From SLRI01 sp964402505 (GTDB lineage: Bacteria > Pseudomonadota > Alphaproteobacteria > Geminicoccales > Geminicoccaceae), in assembly GCA_964402505.1 (NCBI GenBank), contig CAYOCP010000024.1, positions 9,576 through 73,575 of the forward strand: a stretch of 64,000 nucleotides of DNA. Reading direction: 5' to 3'. Positions within the stretch are counted from its first letter, which is position 1; every line of letters begins with the position of its first letter. Position numbers and translations under genes: made by a program. Below the pieces are notes generated by a model. The model saw nothing but the letters and a program-made list of their open reading frames with translations, searched no databases and was not told the DNA's origin. Positions 26,775 to 34,575 of the stretch are shown here, piece by piece.

Positions 26775-27346
26775 GAAAGACGCAGATCACGGTCGAGGAG
26801 ATCCACGAGGACGGAGGACCGCTGCTCGACCGGCCGCTCCTGCGCGGCACCGTGGCGGCGGTGTTCAGAAACCCCTTTGCCGGCCGCTTCGCCAGTGCCG
26901 GCGAGTTCGTCGAGGCGATGGAGGCCCTGAAGCCGCTCGGGCTCGAGATGTCGAGAAAGCTGATCCAGGCGCTCGGCGGAGATCCCAGGCGGATCGAGAG
27001 CTATGGCAAGGGCTCGATCGTCGGCGCCGACGGCGAGCTCGAGCAGGGCGCCCTCTGGCATGTGCCCGGCGGCTATGCCATGCGCGAGCTTCTGGGCGAC
27101 GCCAAGGCTATCGTGCCGTCGACCAAGAAGCTCGGCGGCATCGGTGCCGCGCTCGACGTGCCGCTGCACCACATCAACGCCGCCTATGTCCGCAGCCACT
27201 TCAGCGCGATCGAGGTGCGCGTGCCGGATGCGCCGAGGCCCGGCGAGATCGTCTTCTGCCTGGCCATGACCACGGGCGGCCGGCCTCACGCCAGGATGGG
27301 CGGCCTCGAGGCTGCGGATATCGACGGGCGGGACGGCCTGCGCTGA
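26762..27346 (+). CDS. AA_synth (amino acid synthesis) family protein
   Basis: A 194-residue protein matching the PF06684-type pattern MFDLRKTQITVEEIHEDGG ... NPFAGRF ... YGKGSIVGADGELEQGAL ... GGYAMRELLG ... AALDVPLHHINAAYVRSHF. The family name is historical and its reaction is not known. It overlaps the UPF0280 gene by 13 bases and precedes the ABC importer by 54, so it belongs to the same transcript. The conserved His, Lys and Asp residues suggest an enzyme. In this setting a lyase, isomerase or amidohydrolase step on a ring-opened intermediate is conceivable, but nothing in the sequence demonstrates it. Confidence 0.7.
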   Translation: MFDLRKTQITVEEIHEDGGPLLDRPLLRGTVAAVFRNPFAGRFASAGEFVEAMEALKPLGLEMSRKLIQALGGDPRRIESYGKGSIVGADGELEQGALWHVPGGYAMRELLGDAKAIVPSTKKLGGIGAALDVPLHHINAAYVRSHFSAIEVRVPDAPRPGEIVFCLAMTTGGRPHARMGGLEAADIDGRDGLR

Positions 27347-27400
27347 GAACCGGGCCACGGAATGACAAGCGCGGCAAGAAGCAGAGGGAGAGGACGGCTC

Positions 27401-28621
27401 ATGACGACCAGACGGGAAGTGACGACCGGCGTGCCGAAGCTGGCGGCGATCGCCGCCCTGCTCTTCACCACGGGCAGCCTCGCGGCGGAGCCGATCAGGA
27501 TCGGCGACATCAACTCCTACACGCGCATGGCGCAGCACACCGAGCACGCCAAGCGCGGCATGCAGATGGCGATCGACGAGATCAACGCGGCAGGCGGCAT
27601 CAACGGCCGCGTGCTCGAGCTGATCAGCCGCGACGATGCCGGCGAGCCCGGCGAGGCGGTGCGCGTCGCCGAGGAGCTGGTCAGCCGCGAGGGCGTCGAC
27701 ATCCTGACCGGCACGACGCTCTCCAATATCGGCCTCGCCGTCGCCTCCTTCGCCGCCCAGAACAAGGTGCTCTATCTCGCCACCGAGCCGCTCGCCGACG
27801 CGCTGACGCTGGAGAGCGGCAACCGCTACACCTTCCGGCTGCGTCCCTCCACCTACATGCAGGCGGCGATGCTGGCGGAGATCGCCGCGGAGAACCCGGC
27901 CAAGCGCTGGGCGACCATCGCTCCCAACTATTCCTACGGCCAGGAGGCGGTCGCCGCCTTCAAGGCGATCATGAGCAGAAAGCGGCCGGACATCGAATGG
28001 GTCGGCGAGCAGTGGCCGGCGCTCTTTGCGATCGACGCCGGCGCGGAAGTCCTGGCTCTCTCGGCGGCCGAGCCGGACGCCATCTTCAATGTCACCTTCG
28101 CCGCCGATCTCGCCAAGTTCGTTCGCGAAGGCACCGATCGCGGGCTCTTCGACGACACTTTCGTCGTGAGCATGCTAACCGGCGAGCCGGAATACATCGA
28201 TCCGCTCGGCGACGAGGCGCCCGAGGGCTGGCTGGTGACCGGCTACCCCTGGGACAAGATCGAGGATCCCGCCCATGTCGCCTGGCTCGAGCGCTACCAG
28301 AAGACCTTCGACGACTATCCGAGGATCGGCTCGGTCGTCGGCTACGGCTCGATCCTCGCCATCGGTGCGGCACTCGAGAAGACCGGTGGCGACACCGATC
28401 CGGAAAAGCTGGTCGAGGCCATGAGCGGGCTCGAGTTCGACACACCCGAGGGGCTGTTGACCTTCCGCCCTTCCGACCATCAGGCGACGCTCGGCGCATG
28501 GGTCGGCTACACCACGGTCGAGGACGGCCGCGGCACGATGCGCGACTGGTACTACGCGCCCGGCGCGGAGTACCTGCCGCCCGAGGAGATGGTGGCGAAG
28601 CTGCGGCCGGTCGCCAACTGA
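27401..28621 (+). CDS. branched-chain-type ABC transporter substrate-binding protein
   Basis: A 406-residue periplasmic type I binding protein (LivK/UrtA fold). The signal peptide is MTTRREVTTGVPKLAAIAALLFTTGSLAA with cleavage before EPIRIG. The fold shows GDINSYTRMAQHTEHAKRG, INAAGGINGR and ISRDDAGEPGEAVR. The start is ATG 27401, behind a good GAGGGAGAGG ribosome site. It is the receptor for the permease and ATPase genes that follow. The ligand is not an obvious amino acid: the surrounding operon points to a heterocycle, amide or ureide. Confidence 0.92.
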   Translation: MTTRREVTTGVPKLAAIAALLFTTGSLAAEPIRIGDINSYTRMAQHTEHAKRGMQMAIDEINAAGGINGRVLELISRDDAGEPGEAVRVAEELVSREGVDILTGTTLSNIGLAVASFAAQNKVLYLATEPLADALTLESGNRYTFRLRPSTYMQAAMLAEIAAENPAKRWATIAPNYSYGQEAVAAFKAIMSRKRPDIEWVGEQWPALFAIDAGAEVLALSAAEPDAIFNVTFAADLAKFVREGTDRGLFDDTFVVSMLTGEPEYIDPLGDEAPEGWLVTGYPWDKIEDPAHVAWLERYQKTFDDYPRIGSVVGYGSILAIGAALEKTGGDTDPEKLVEAMSGLEFDTPEGLLTFRPSDHQATLGAWVGYTTVEDGRGTMRDWYYAPGAEYLPPEEMVAKLRPVAN

Positions 28622-28666
28622 ACAGACGGCTGATGCGAACAGGCTTCTAGGGCGGGATCTGCCGTT

Positions 28667-30535
28667 TTGGGCTTCATTATCGTGCAGATCCTGACCGGCC
28701 TCTCGAGTGCCGCCAGCCTCTTTCTGGTCGCGGCCGGTCTTTCGCTCATCTTCGGGGTGACGCGGGTCGTCAACTTCGCGCACGGCTCGTTCTACATGCT
28801 GGGCGCCTATATCGGGCTCACCCTGGTCGCCCTCTTCGGCGACCTTCTCGGCCGGGGACATTTGGCCTTCTGGTCGGCGCTCCTCTCTGCCGCCATCCTG
28901 GTCGGCGGCATTGGTGCACTGGTCGAGATCGTCATCCTGCGCCGCATCTACCGCTCGCCCGAGCTCTTCCAGCTCGTAGCCACCTTCGGCGTCATCCTCG
29001 TGATCCAGGACCTCGCGCTCTGGGCCTGGGGTCCGCAGGACTTGCTGGGCCCGCGCGCGCCGGCCCTGCGGGGGGCGATCAAGATCATGGGCGAGCCGCT
29101 GCCGCGCTACGACCTCGTGCTGATCGCCGCCGGCCCGCTCGTGCTGCTCTTGCTCTGGCTGCTGCTCAACCGGACCCGCTTCGGCATTCTGGTCCGCGCC
29201 GCCACCGCCGACCGCGAGATGGTGGCGGCACTCGGCGTCAATCAGGCCTGGCTCTTCACCGGCGTCTTCTTCCTCGGCTCCTTCCTCGCAGGCCTCGGCG
29301 GCGCTCTCCAGTTGCCGAAGGGGGGCGCCAACCTGCTCATGGATTTCGGCGTGCTGGCCGCCGCCTTCGTGGTCGTGGTGGTCGGCGGCATGGGCAGCAT
29401 CGCCGGCGCCTTTCTCGCTTCCGTGCTGATCGGCCAGCTCCAGGCTTTCGGCGTCCTCCTCATCCCGCAATCGACGCTGGTCATGATGTTCCTGGTCATG
29501 GCGGTGGTGCTGGTGGTCCGGCCCTTCGGCCTGCTCGGCCGGCCGGAGCTGGTGGGCCAGGGCCGGCAGATGCTCGACGATCCGCTCCGGCCCGCGGGCG
29601 GGCGCTTTCGGGTCCTCGCTTCGGCACTCCTCGCCCTGCTCGTCGCCGCCCCCCTCTGGCTCGGCGATTATGGGCTCGTGCTCTTGATCGACATCCTGAT
29701 CCTCGCCCTCTTCGCCGCCTCCCTGCACGCGATCATCGGCCCGGGCGGCCTCGTCAGCTTCGGCCATGCCGCCTATTTCGGTGGCGGTGCCTATGCGGCG
29801 GCGCTGCTAGTGCAGCATGCCGGCACACCCATGGCGCTCAACCTCACGCTGGCGGTGCCGGCGGCGGCGCTGCTGGCACTGGTCATCGGCTGGTTTTGCG
29901 TGCGCCTCTCGGGCGTCTACTTCGCCATGTTGACGCTCGCCTTCGCCCAGATCGTCTGGTCCGTGGTCTTCCAGTGGGCCGCCGTGACCGGCGGGGACGA
30001 CGGGCTGCTCGGCATCTGGCGCCCGTCCTGGGCCAGCGGTCGCGAGGCCTATTACTGGCTGGTGCTCGCCTGCTGCACGGCCGGTATCCTGGCCCTTCGA
30101 CACGGCCTGCACAGCCCCTTCGGCTATGCGCTCCGGGCGGGACGGGACAGCCCGCTTCGGGCCGAGGCCATCGGCATCGACGTGCGCCGCCAGCAATGGC
30201 TCGCTTTCATCCTGGCCGGCGCTTTCGCCGGGCTCGCCGGAGCGCTCTATGCCTATGCCAAGGGCAGCGTGTTCCCGAACGAGATGGCGCTCGCCCGGTC
30301 CTTCGACGGCATCATCATGGTGTTTCTCGGCGGCGTGCAGCAGCTCTCGGGCCCCCTCGCCGGCGCAGCGGCGCTCACCTGGCTCAAGGACCTCCTCTTC
30401 AGGCTCGACATGTGGCGCCTGCTCTTGGGCCTCGCCGTGATCGCCGTCGTTGTCCTCTTCCCGCAAGGGCTCGCCGGCTTCGCCAGAGAGCGGCTCGGCC
30501 GTCTCGTCGGCATCCGGCCGGAGCTCTCGGCATGA
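28667..30535 (+). CDS. ABC importer permease, LivH-LivM fusion
   Basis: A 622-residue protein. Residues 1-300 match LivH (SLIFGVTRVVNFAHGSFYMLGAY), and from about 315 the chain matches LivM (HAIIGPGGLVSFGHAAYFGGGAYAAALL, then GIDVRRQQWLAFILAGAFAGLAGAL). One polypeptide therefore supplies both membrane halves. The start is taken as TTG 28667, just before the hydrophobic N-terminus; GTG 28682 is possible. It is followed by livG-type and livF-type genes with 4-base overlaps. Fused permeases exist in this family but are a minority. Confidence 0.88.
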   Translation: MGFIIVQILTGLSSAASLFLVAAGLSLIFGVTRVVNFAHGSFYMLGAYIGLTLVALFGDLLGRGHLAFWSALLSAAILVGGIGALVEIVILRRIYRSPELFQLVATFGVILVIQDLALWAWGPQDLLGPRAPALRGAIKIMGEPLPRYDLVLIAAGPLVLLLLWLLLNRTRFGILVRAATADREMVAALGVNQAWLFTGVFFLGSFLAGLGGALQLPKGGANLLMDFGVLAAAFVVVVVGGMGSIAGAFLASVLIGQLQAFGVLLIPQSTLVMMFLVMAVVLVVRPFGLLGRPELVGQGRQMLDDPLRPAGGRFRVLASALLALLVAAPLWLGDYGLVLLIDILILALFAASLHAIIGPGGLVSFGHAAYFGGGAYAAALLVQHAGTPMALNLTLAVPAAALLALVIGWFCVRLSGVYFAMLTLAFAQIVWSVVFQWAAVTGGDDGLLGIWRPSWASGREAYYWLVLACCTAGILALRHGLHSPFGYALRAGRDSPLRAEAIGIDVRRQQWLAFILAGAFAGLAGALYAYAKGSVFPNEMALARSFDGIIMVFLGGVQQLSGPLAGAAALTWLKDLLFRLDMWRLLLGLAVIAVVVLFPQGLAGFARERLGRLVGIRPELSA

Positions 30536-31296
30536 CCGGTGCCGTGCTCGAGGCCCAGGGCCTCGTCAAGCGCTTCGGCGGCGTGCAGGCAGTCGACGGC
30601 ATGAGCTTCAGCGTTGATCCCGGTGAGATCGTGGCGCTGATCGGTCCGAACGGCGCCGGCAAGAGCACCTGCTTCAACATGCTGATGGGCCAGCTCCCGG
30701 CCGATGCCGGCCGGGTCAGGGTGCTGGGCCAAGACGTCACCGGCTGGCCGCCCCGGCGGATCTGGCGAAAGGGCGTCGGACGGACCTTCCAGATCACCCA
30801 GATCCTGCCCTCCTTCACGGTGCGCGAGAACGTGCAGATGGCGCTGCTCTCGTTCCACCGGCGGCTCTTCGATCTTCTCGGCCGGGCCAAGCTAGCCCAT
30901 GCCGAGGCGGCACAGGCTCTCCTCGCGCGGGTCGGCATCGCCGAGCATGCCGAGCGCGCCTGCGGCCTTCTGGCCTATGGCGACCTCAAGCGGGTCGAGC
31001 TCGCGATCGCCCTCGCCAACCGGCCGAGGCTGCTCCTGATGGACGAGCCGACGGCCGGCATGGCGCCCGCTGAGCGGTTGGCGCTGATGGAGCTTACTTC
31101 CACCATCGCCCGGGCCGATGGCGTCGGCGTGCTCTTCACCGAGCACGACATGGACGTGGTCTTCGGCCATGCCGACCGCATCATGGTCATGCACCGGGGT
31201 GCGCTGATCGCCGCCGGTCCTCCCGAAGCGGTGCGCGACGACCTCGAGGTCCGCTCTGTCTATCTCGGCAGCGCGCTCGACGCGGAGGCCCGGTGA
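30532..31296 (+). CDS. branched-chain-type ABC transporter ATP-binding protein (LivG type)
   Basis: A 254-residue ATPase. Walker A is GPNGAGKST and Walker B is LLLMDEPTAGM; the signature region reads LLAYGDLKRVELAIALA, the degenerate form usual in LivG, and the H-loop is TEHDMDVV. The LivG-specific GVGRTFQITQILPSFTVREN block is present. ATG 30532 overlaps the permease stop (ATGA), and the LivF-type gene overlaps its end by 4 bases. It energises the importer encoded around it. Confidence 0.94.
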   Translation: MTGAVLEAQGLVKRFGGVQAVDGMSFSVDPGEIVALIGPNGAGKSTCFNMLMGQLPADAGRVRVLGQDVTGWPPRRIWRKGVGRTFQITQILPSFTVRENVQMALLSFHRRLFDLLGRAKLAHAEAAQALLARVGIAEHAERACGLLAYGDLKRVELAIALANRPRLLLMDEPTAGMAPAERLALMELTSTIARADGVGVLFTEHDMDVVFGHADRIMVMHRGALIAAGPPEAVRDDLEVRSVYLGSALDAEAR

Positions 31297-32003
31297 CGGC
31301 GCTCCTCGAGCTCGCCGGCGTCTCCGCCGCCTATGCCAAGGCACGCATCCTCTTCGATATCGACCTCGAGGTCGGCGGCAACGAGGTGGTGGCGCTGGTC
31401 GGCCGCAACGGTGCCGGCAAGTCGACGACCATCAAGGCGGTGATGGGCATCCAGGTGAGCCGGACCGGATCCGTGCGCTTCGCCGGGCGCGACATCGCCC
31501 ATCTTCCGGCCTACGCCATCGCCCGCCTCGGCATCGGCTACGTGCCCGAGGAGCGCCGGGTTTTCTCCGATCTCACGATCCTCGAAAACCTCGAGGTGGG
31601 CCGCCAGCGGGCGAGGGAGGGAAGGCCGACCTGGACGCCCGAGCTCCTCTTCGAGATCTTTCCCAATCTCGCCGAGCTGCGCCACCGCCCGGCCGGCCAG
31701 ACCAGTGGCGGCGAGCAGCAGATGCTGGCGATCGCCAGGACGCTCATGGGCAACCCGGCGCTGATCCTGCTCGACGAGCCCTCGGAGGGCCTCGCACCGG
31801 TGATCGTTGAGCAGATGGCGCGAGCGGTCGGCAAGCTGAAGGGGGAGGGGCTCTCCGTCCTGCTCTCGGAGCAGAACCTGCGCTTGGCCGGGGCGGTGGC
31901 CGACCGTGCCTATGTGATCGAATCGGGGCATATCCGCTTCGAGGGCCCGATGCGCCGGCTGCTCGACGACGCGGCCCTGCGTCGTGCCCATCTGAGTGTC
32001 TGA
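31293..32003 (+). CDS. branched-chain-type ABC transporter ATP-binding protein (LivF type)
   Basis: A 236-residue ATPase. Walker A is GRNGAGKST, the signature TSGGEQQMLAIAR, Walker B LILLDEPSEGLAP, and the H-loop region is LLSEQNLRLA as in LivF (the usual His is replaced by Asn, the normal LivF variation). The IGYVPEERRVFSDLTILENL block is typical. GTG start at 31293 overlaps the LivG-type gene. It completes a five-domain importer: one receptor, one fused permease and two ATPases. Confidence 0.94.
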   Translation: MTALLELAGVSAAYAKARILFDIDLEVGGNEVVALVGRNGAGKSTTIKAVMGIQVSRTGSVRFAGRDIAHLPAYAIARLGIGYVPEERRVFSDLTILENLEVGRQRAREGRPTWTPELLFEIFPNLAELRHRPAGQTSGGEQQMLAIARTLMGNPALILLDEPSEGLAPVIVEQMARAVGKLKGEGLSVLLSEQNLRLAGAVADRAYVIESGHIRFEGPMRRLLDDAALRRAHLSV

Positions 32004-32025
32004 GGCACCTGGGAGGGAACGACGG

Positions 32026-34074
32026 ATGATCCGGATCGGCGTCGATGTCGGCGGCACCTTCACCGACCTCATGGCGGTGGACGACAGGGGTGCGATCGGT
32101 GTCGTCAAGACGCCGACCACCGCTTCGAGCCAGGCCGACGGGGTGCTCGCCGCGATCGCCGCCTCGGACCACGACCTCGCCCGCGTGGCGACCCTGGTGC
32201 ACGGCACCACGACCACCACCAACGCCTTCCTTGAGCGCAAGATCGCCAGGGTCGGACTGATCACGACCAGGGGCTTTCGCGACGTGCTCGAGCTCGGCCG
32301 GCGCACGCGGCCAAACCCTTACGGCATGACCGGCACGTTCGAGCCCCTCATCGAGCGGCCTTTCCGGGTCGAGGTGGCGGAGCGGATGAGCGCCGAGGGC
32401 GAGGTCCTGCTGCCGCTGGATCCGGCCGAGGTGTCCCGGCAAGCCCGAACCCTTCTCGCCGCCGGCTGCGAGGCGATCGTGATCCACTTCCTGCACGCTT
32501 ACGCCAATCCGGCGCACGAGCTGGCTGCCGAGGCGGCGGTCCGGGCAATCTGGCCCAACCGCTACGTGACGGTCGGGCACAAGATCCTCTCGGAGTACCG
32601 GGAGTACGAGCGCGGCTGCACGGCCTCGGTCAATGCGGCGGTGCAGCCGGTGCTGGATCGCTACGTCGACCGATTGGCCGCGCGGCTGCGGGAGGGCGGC
32701 TACGCGCACGAGCTTTTGATCGTCCAGGGCAATGGCGGAACGCTGCCGGCAGAGATGGTGGTCGAGGACGCGGTCAAGACGGTCATGTCGGGTCCGGCGG
32801 CCGGGGTCATCGCCGCTGCCTGGACCGCGCGCCACGCGGGCCTCGCCGACGTCATCACCTACGATATGGGTGGCACCAGCTCGGACGTGGCGCTGATCCT
32901 GGGCGGCGTGCCGAGCGTCAGCGCCGAGCTCGAGCTCGACTACGCCATGCCGGTCCACGTGCCCATGGTGGACGTCAACACGCTCGGCGCCGGCGGCGGG
33001 TCGATCGCCCGCATCGACGAGGCGGGCCTGCTCCGGGTCGGTCCCGAGAGCGCCGGTGCCGATCCGGGTCCCATCGGCTACGGCCGGGGCGGCACGGAGC
33101 CCACCATCACCGATGCCAACCTCCTGCTCGGCCGGCTGCCGGCGGACCGCCTCATCTCGGTCGACCATCAAGTTTCCCTGGCCGATATCGAGCGGGCGGT
33201 CCTGGAGCGCATCGGCGAGCCGCTCGCGCTCACGGCGGTCGATGCCGCCGCCGCCATCCTCCGCATCGCCAACGACCGCATGGCCGGCGCTATCCGCATG
33301 GCCTCGGTGGCGAGAGGCCACGATCCGCGCGATTTCGCCCTTCTCGCCTTCGGCGGGGCCGGGCCGCTGCATGCCACCGCCCTTGCCAGGGAGCTCGGCA
33401 TCCCGCGCGTCCTGGTCCCGCCGCGGCCGGGGGTGACCAATGCGCTGGGCTGCCTCGTGGCGGATGCCAGGCACGACTTCGTCCGCACGCTGAACCGGCC
33501 GCTGGTCGGGCTCGATATGGGCGAGCTGCGCGCGGTGGCGCTCGAGCAGCGGGACGAGGGGCGGGCGGCCCTGGCGCGCGAGACGACGCCGATCGAGGGC
33601 GAGACGCTGCTGGTCGCCGCCGACATGCAGTTCAGGGGCCAGACGCACCTGATCCGGGTGGCGCTGCCGGAGGCCGAGCTGCTGGACGGGTCGCTCAGGC
33701 TGGAGGCGCTGCAGGAGCGCTTCGCAGAGGCCTATTTCCATCGCTTCGCCGTGCGCCTGCCGGAGATCGGGGCGATGCTGGTCAATCTCGTGACCACGCT
33801 GATCGGCCATCGTCCGGACCTCGCACCCGAGGCGCTGGTCGCGGGCGACGAGCGGGCCGCCGACCTGGCGGGCGCGCTGCTCGGCGAGCGGCAGGTCTGG
33901 TTCGCCGGCGCCTTTCGGCCGACGCCGGTCTACGATCGCCCGAGGCTGCCGCTCGCGATCGCGTTCGACGGCCCCGCGATCCTCCAGCAGCTCGACGCGA
34001 CGACGGTGATCGAGCCCGGCGACCGGGTCGCGGTCGACCGGCTGGGCAACCTCCTGATCACGGTCGGGGCGTAG
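32026..34074 (+). CDS. hyuA: hydantoinase/oxoprolinase subunit A
   Basis: A 682-residue ASKHA-fold ATPase subunit. It opens IRIGVDVGGTFTDLMAVDD (phosphate 1), then VHGTTTTTNAFLERK, ITYDMGGTSSDVALI (phosphate 2 region) and LLAFGGAGPLHATALARELG. With HyuB it hydrolyses cyclic amides such as hydantoins or 5-oxoproline at the cost of ATP; acetone carboxylases and N-methylhydantoinase are relatives. ATG 32026 has a strong GGGAGG site. A GTG at 31996 overlapping livF is less likely. Its 3' end overlaps an antisense DUF29 gene by 17 bases. Substrate is unassigned. Confidence 0.93.
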   Translation: MIRIGVDVGGTFTDLMAVDDRGAIGVVKTPTTASSQADGVLAAIAASDHDLARVATLVHGTTTTTNAFLERKIARVGLITTRGFRDVLELGRRTRPNPYGMTGTFEPLIERPFRVEVAERMSAEGEVLLPLDPAEVSRQARTLLAAGCEAIVIHFLHAYANPAHELAAEAAVRAIWPNRYVTVGHKILSEYREYERGCTASVNAAVQPVLDRYVDRLAARLREGGYAHELLIVQGNGGTLPAEMVVEDAVKTVMSGPAAGVIAAAWTARHAGLADVITYDMGGTSSDVALILGGVPSVSAELELDYAMPVHVPMVDVNTLGAGGGSIARIDEAGLLRVGPESAGADPGPIGYGRGGTEPTITDANLLLGRLPADRLISVDHQVSLADIERAVLERIGEPLALTAVDAAAAILRIANDRMAGAIRMASVARGHDPRDFALLAFGGAGPLHATALARELGIPRVLVPPRPGVTNALGCLVADARHDFVRTLNRPLVGLDMGELRAVALEQRDEGRAALARETTPIEGETLLVAADMQFRGQTHLIRVALPEAELLDGSLRLEALQERFAEAYFHRFAVRLPEIGAMLVNLVTTLIGHRPDLAPEALVAGDERAADLAGALLGERQVWFAGAFRPTPVYDRPRLPLAIAFDGPAILQQLDATTVIEPGDRVAVDRLGNLLITVGA

Positions 34075-34537
34075 CGCCGTGGTCTGGATACCAGCCCTCG
34101 TCGAGCACCTGGGCCAGCCGAAAGGGGCAGGCGTCGGGAAGCTCGGCCGGCTCGCCATGTTCTTCGAGCCTGAGTGCCGCGAGGTTTCGTGCCTGGGTGT
34201 AGAGTTTCGGCAATCGTTGCTGCAGCCCACGCCTCAAAGCATTTGTCAGCCGGTCGGCCGCGTCGGCGCGAGCTGCCGCAACCTCGGCTTGCCAGCCAGC
34301 GCGCGGCCTGGTCGCTGGCGAGAACCGCAGCAGCAGCAGGTGGACCAAAATGTGCCGCACGAGGCTGCGCAGGGCGTTCCGCTGCTCCTTGCCCAAGTCA
34401 CGGATCTCCAGGGCGAGGTGCGGCAGGTCGAGCGGCAGGTTGGGGCGCGTGTCGGCGAAGCGGCGCAGCTCGCGGGCCTGCGCCTGTGTCCAGGCGTAGA
34501 AGTCCTCGTCGTAGAGCCGCTGCATGTCCGTCGCCAT
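34058..34537 (-). CDS. DUF29 domain-containing protein
   Basis: A 159-residue helical protein of unknown function. DUF29 marks are LYDEDFYAWTQAQARELRR, LALEIRDLGKEQRNALRSLVRHILVHLLLLRF and the C-terminal PDACPFRLAQVLDEGWYPD. The family is common in cyanobacteria and alphaproteobacteria, usually as scattered single genes. ATG 34537 is used; ATG 34525 is a close alternative. It sits antisense between hyuA and hyuB and overlaps the hyuA end by 17 bases, so it looks like a later insertion into the operon or an antisense-transcribed passenger. Confidence 0.85.
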   Translation of the reverse strand: MATDMQRLYDEDFYAWTQAQARELRRFADTRPNLPLDLPHLALEIRDLGKEQRNALRSLVRHILVHLLLLRFSPATRPRAGWQAEVAAARADAADRLTNALRRGLQQRLPKLYTQARNLAALRLEEHGEPAELPDACPFRLAQVLDEGWYPDHGATPRP

Positions 34538-34575
34538 GCCTCGACTATAGCTCCCTCGGACCGGAAAGGCACGCC

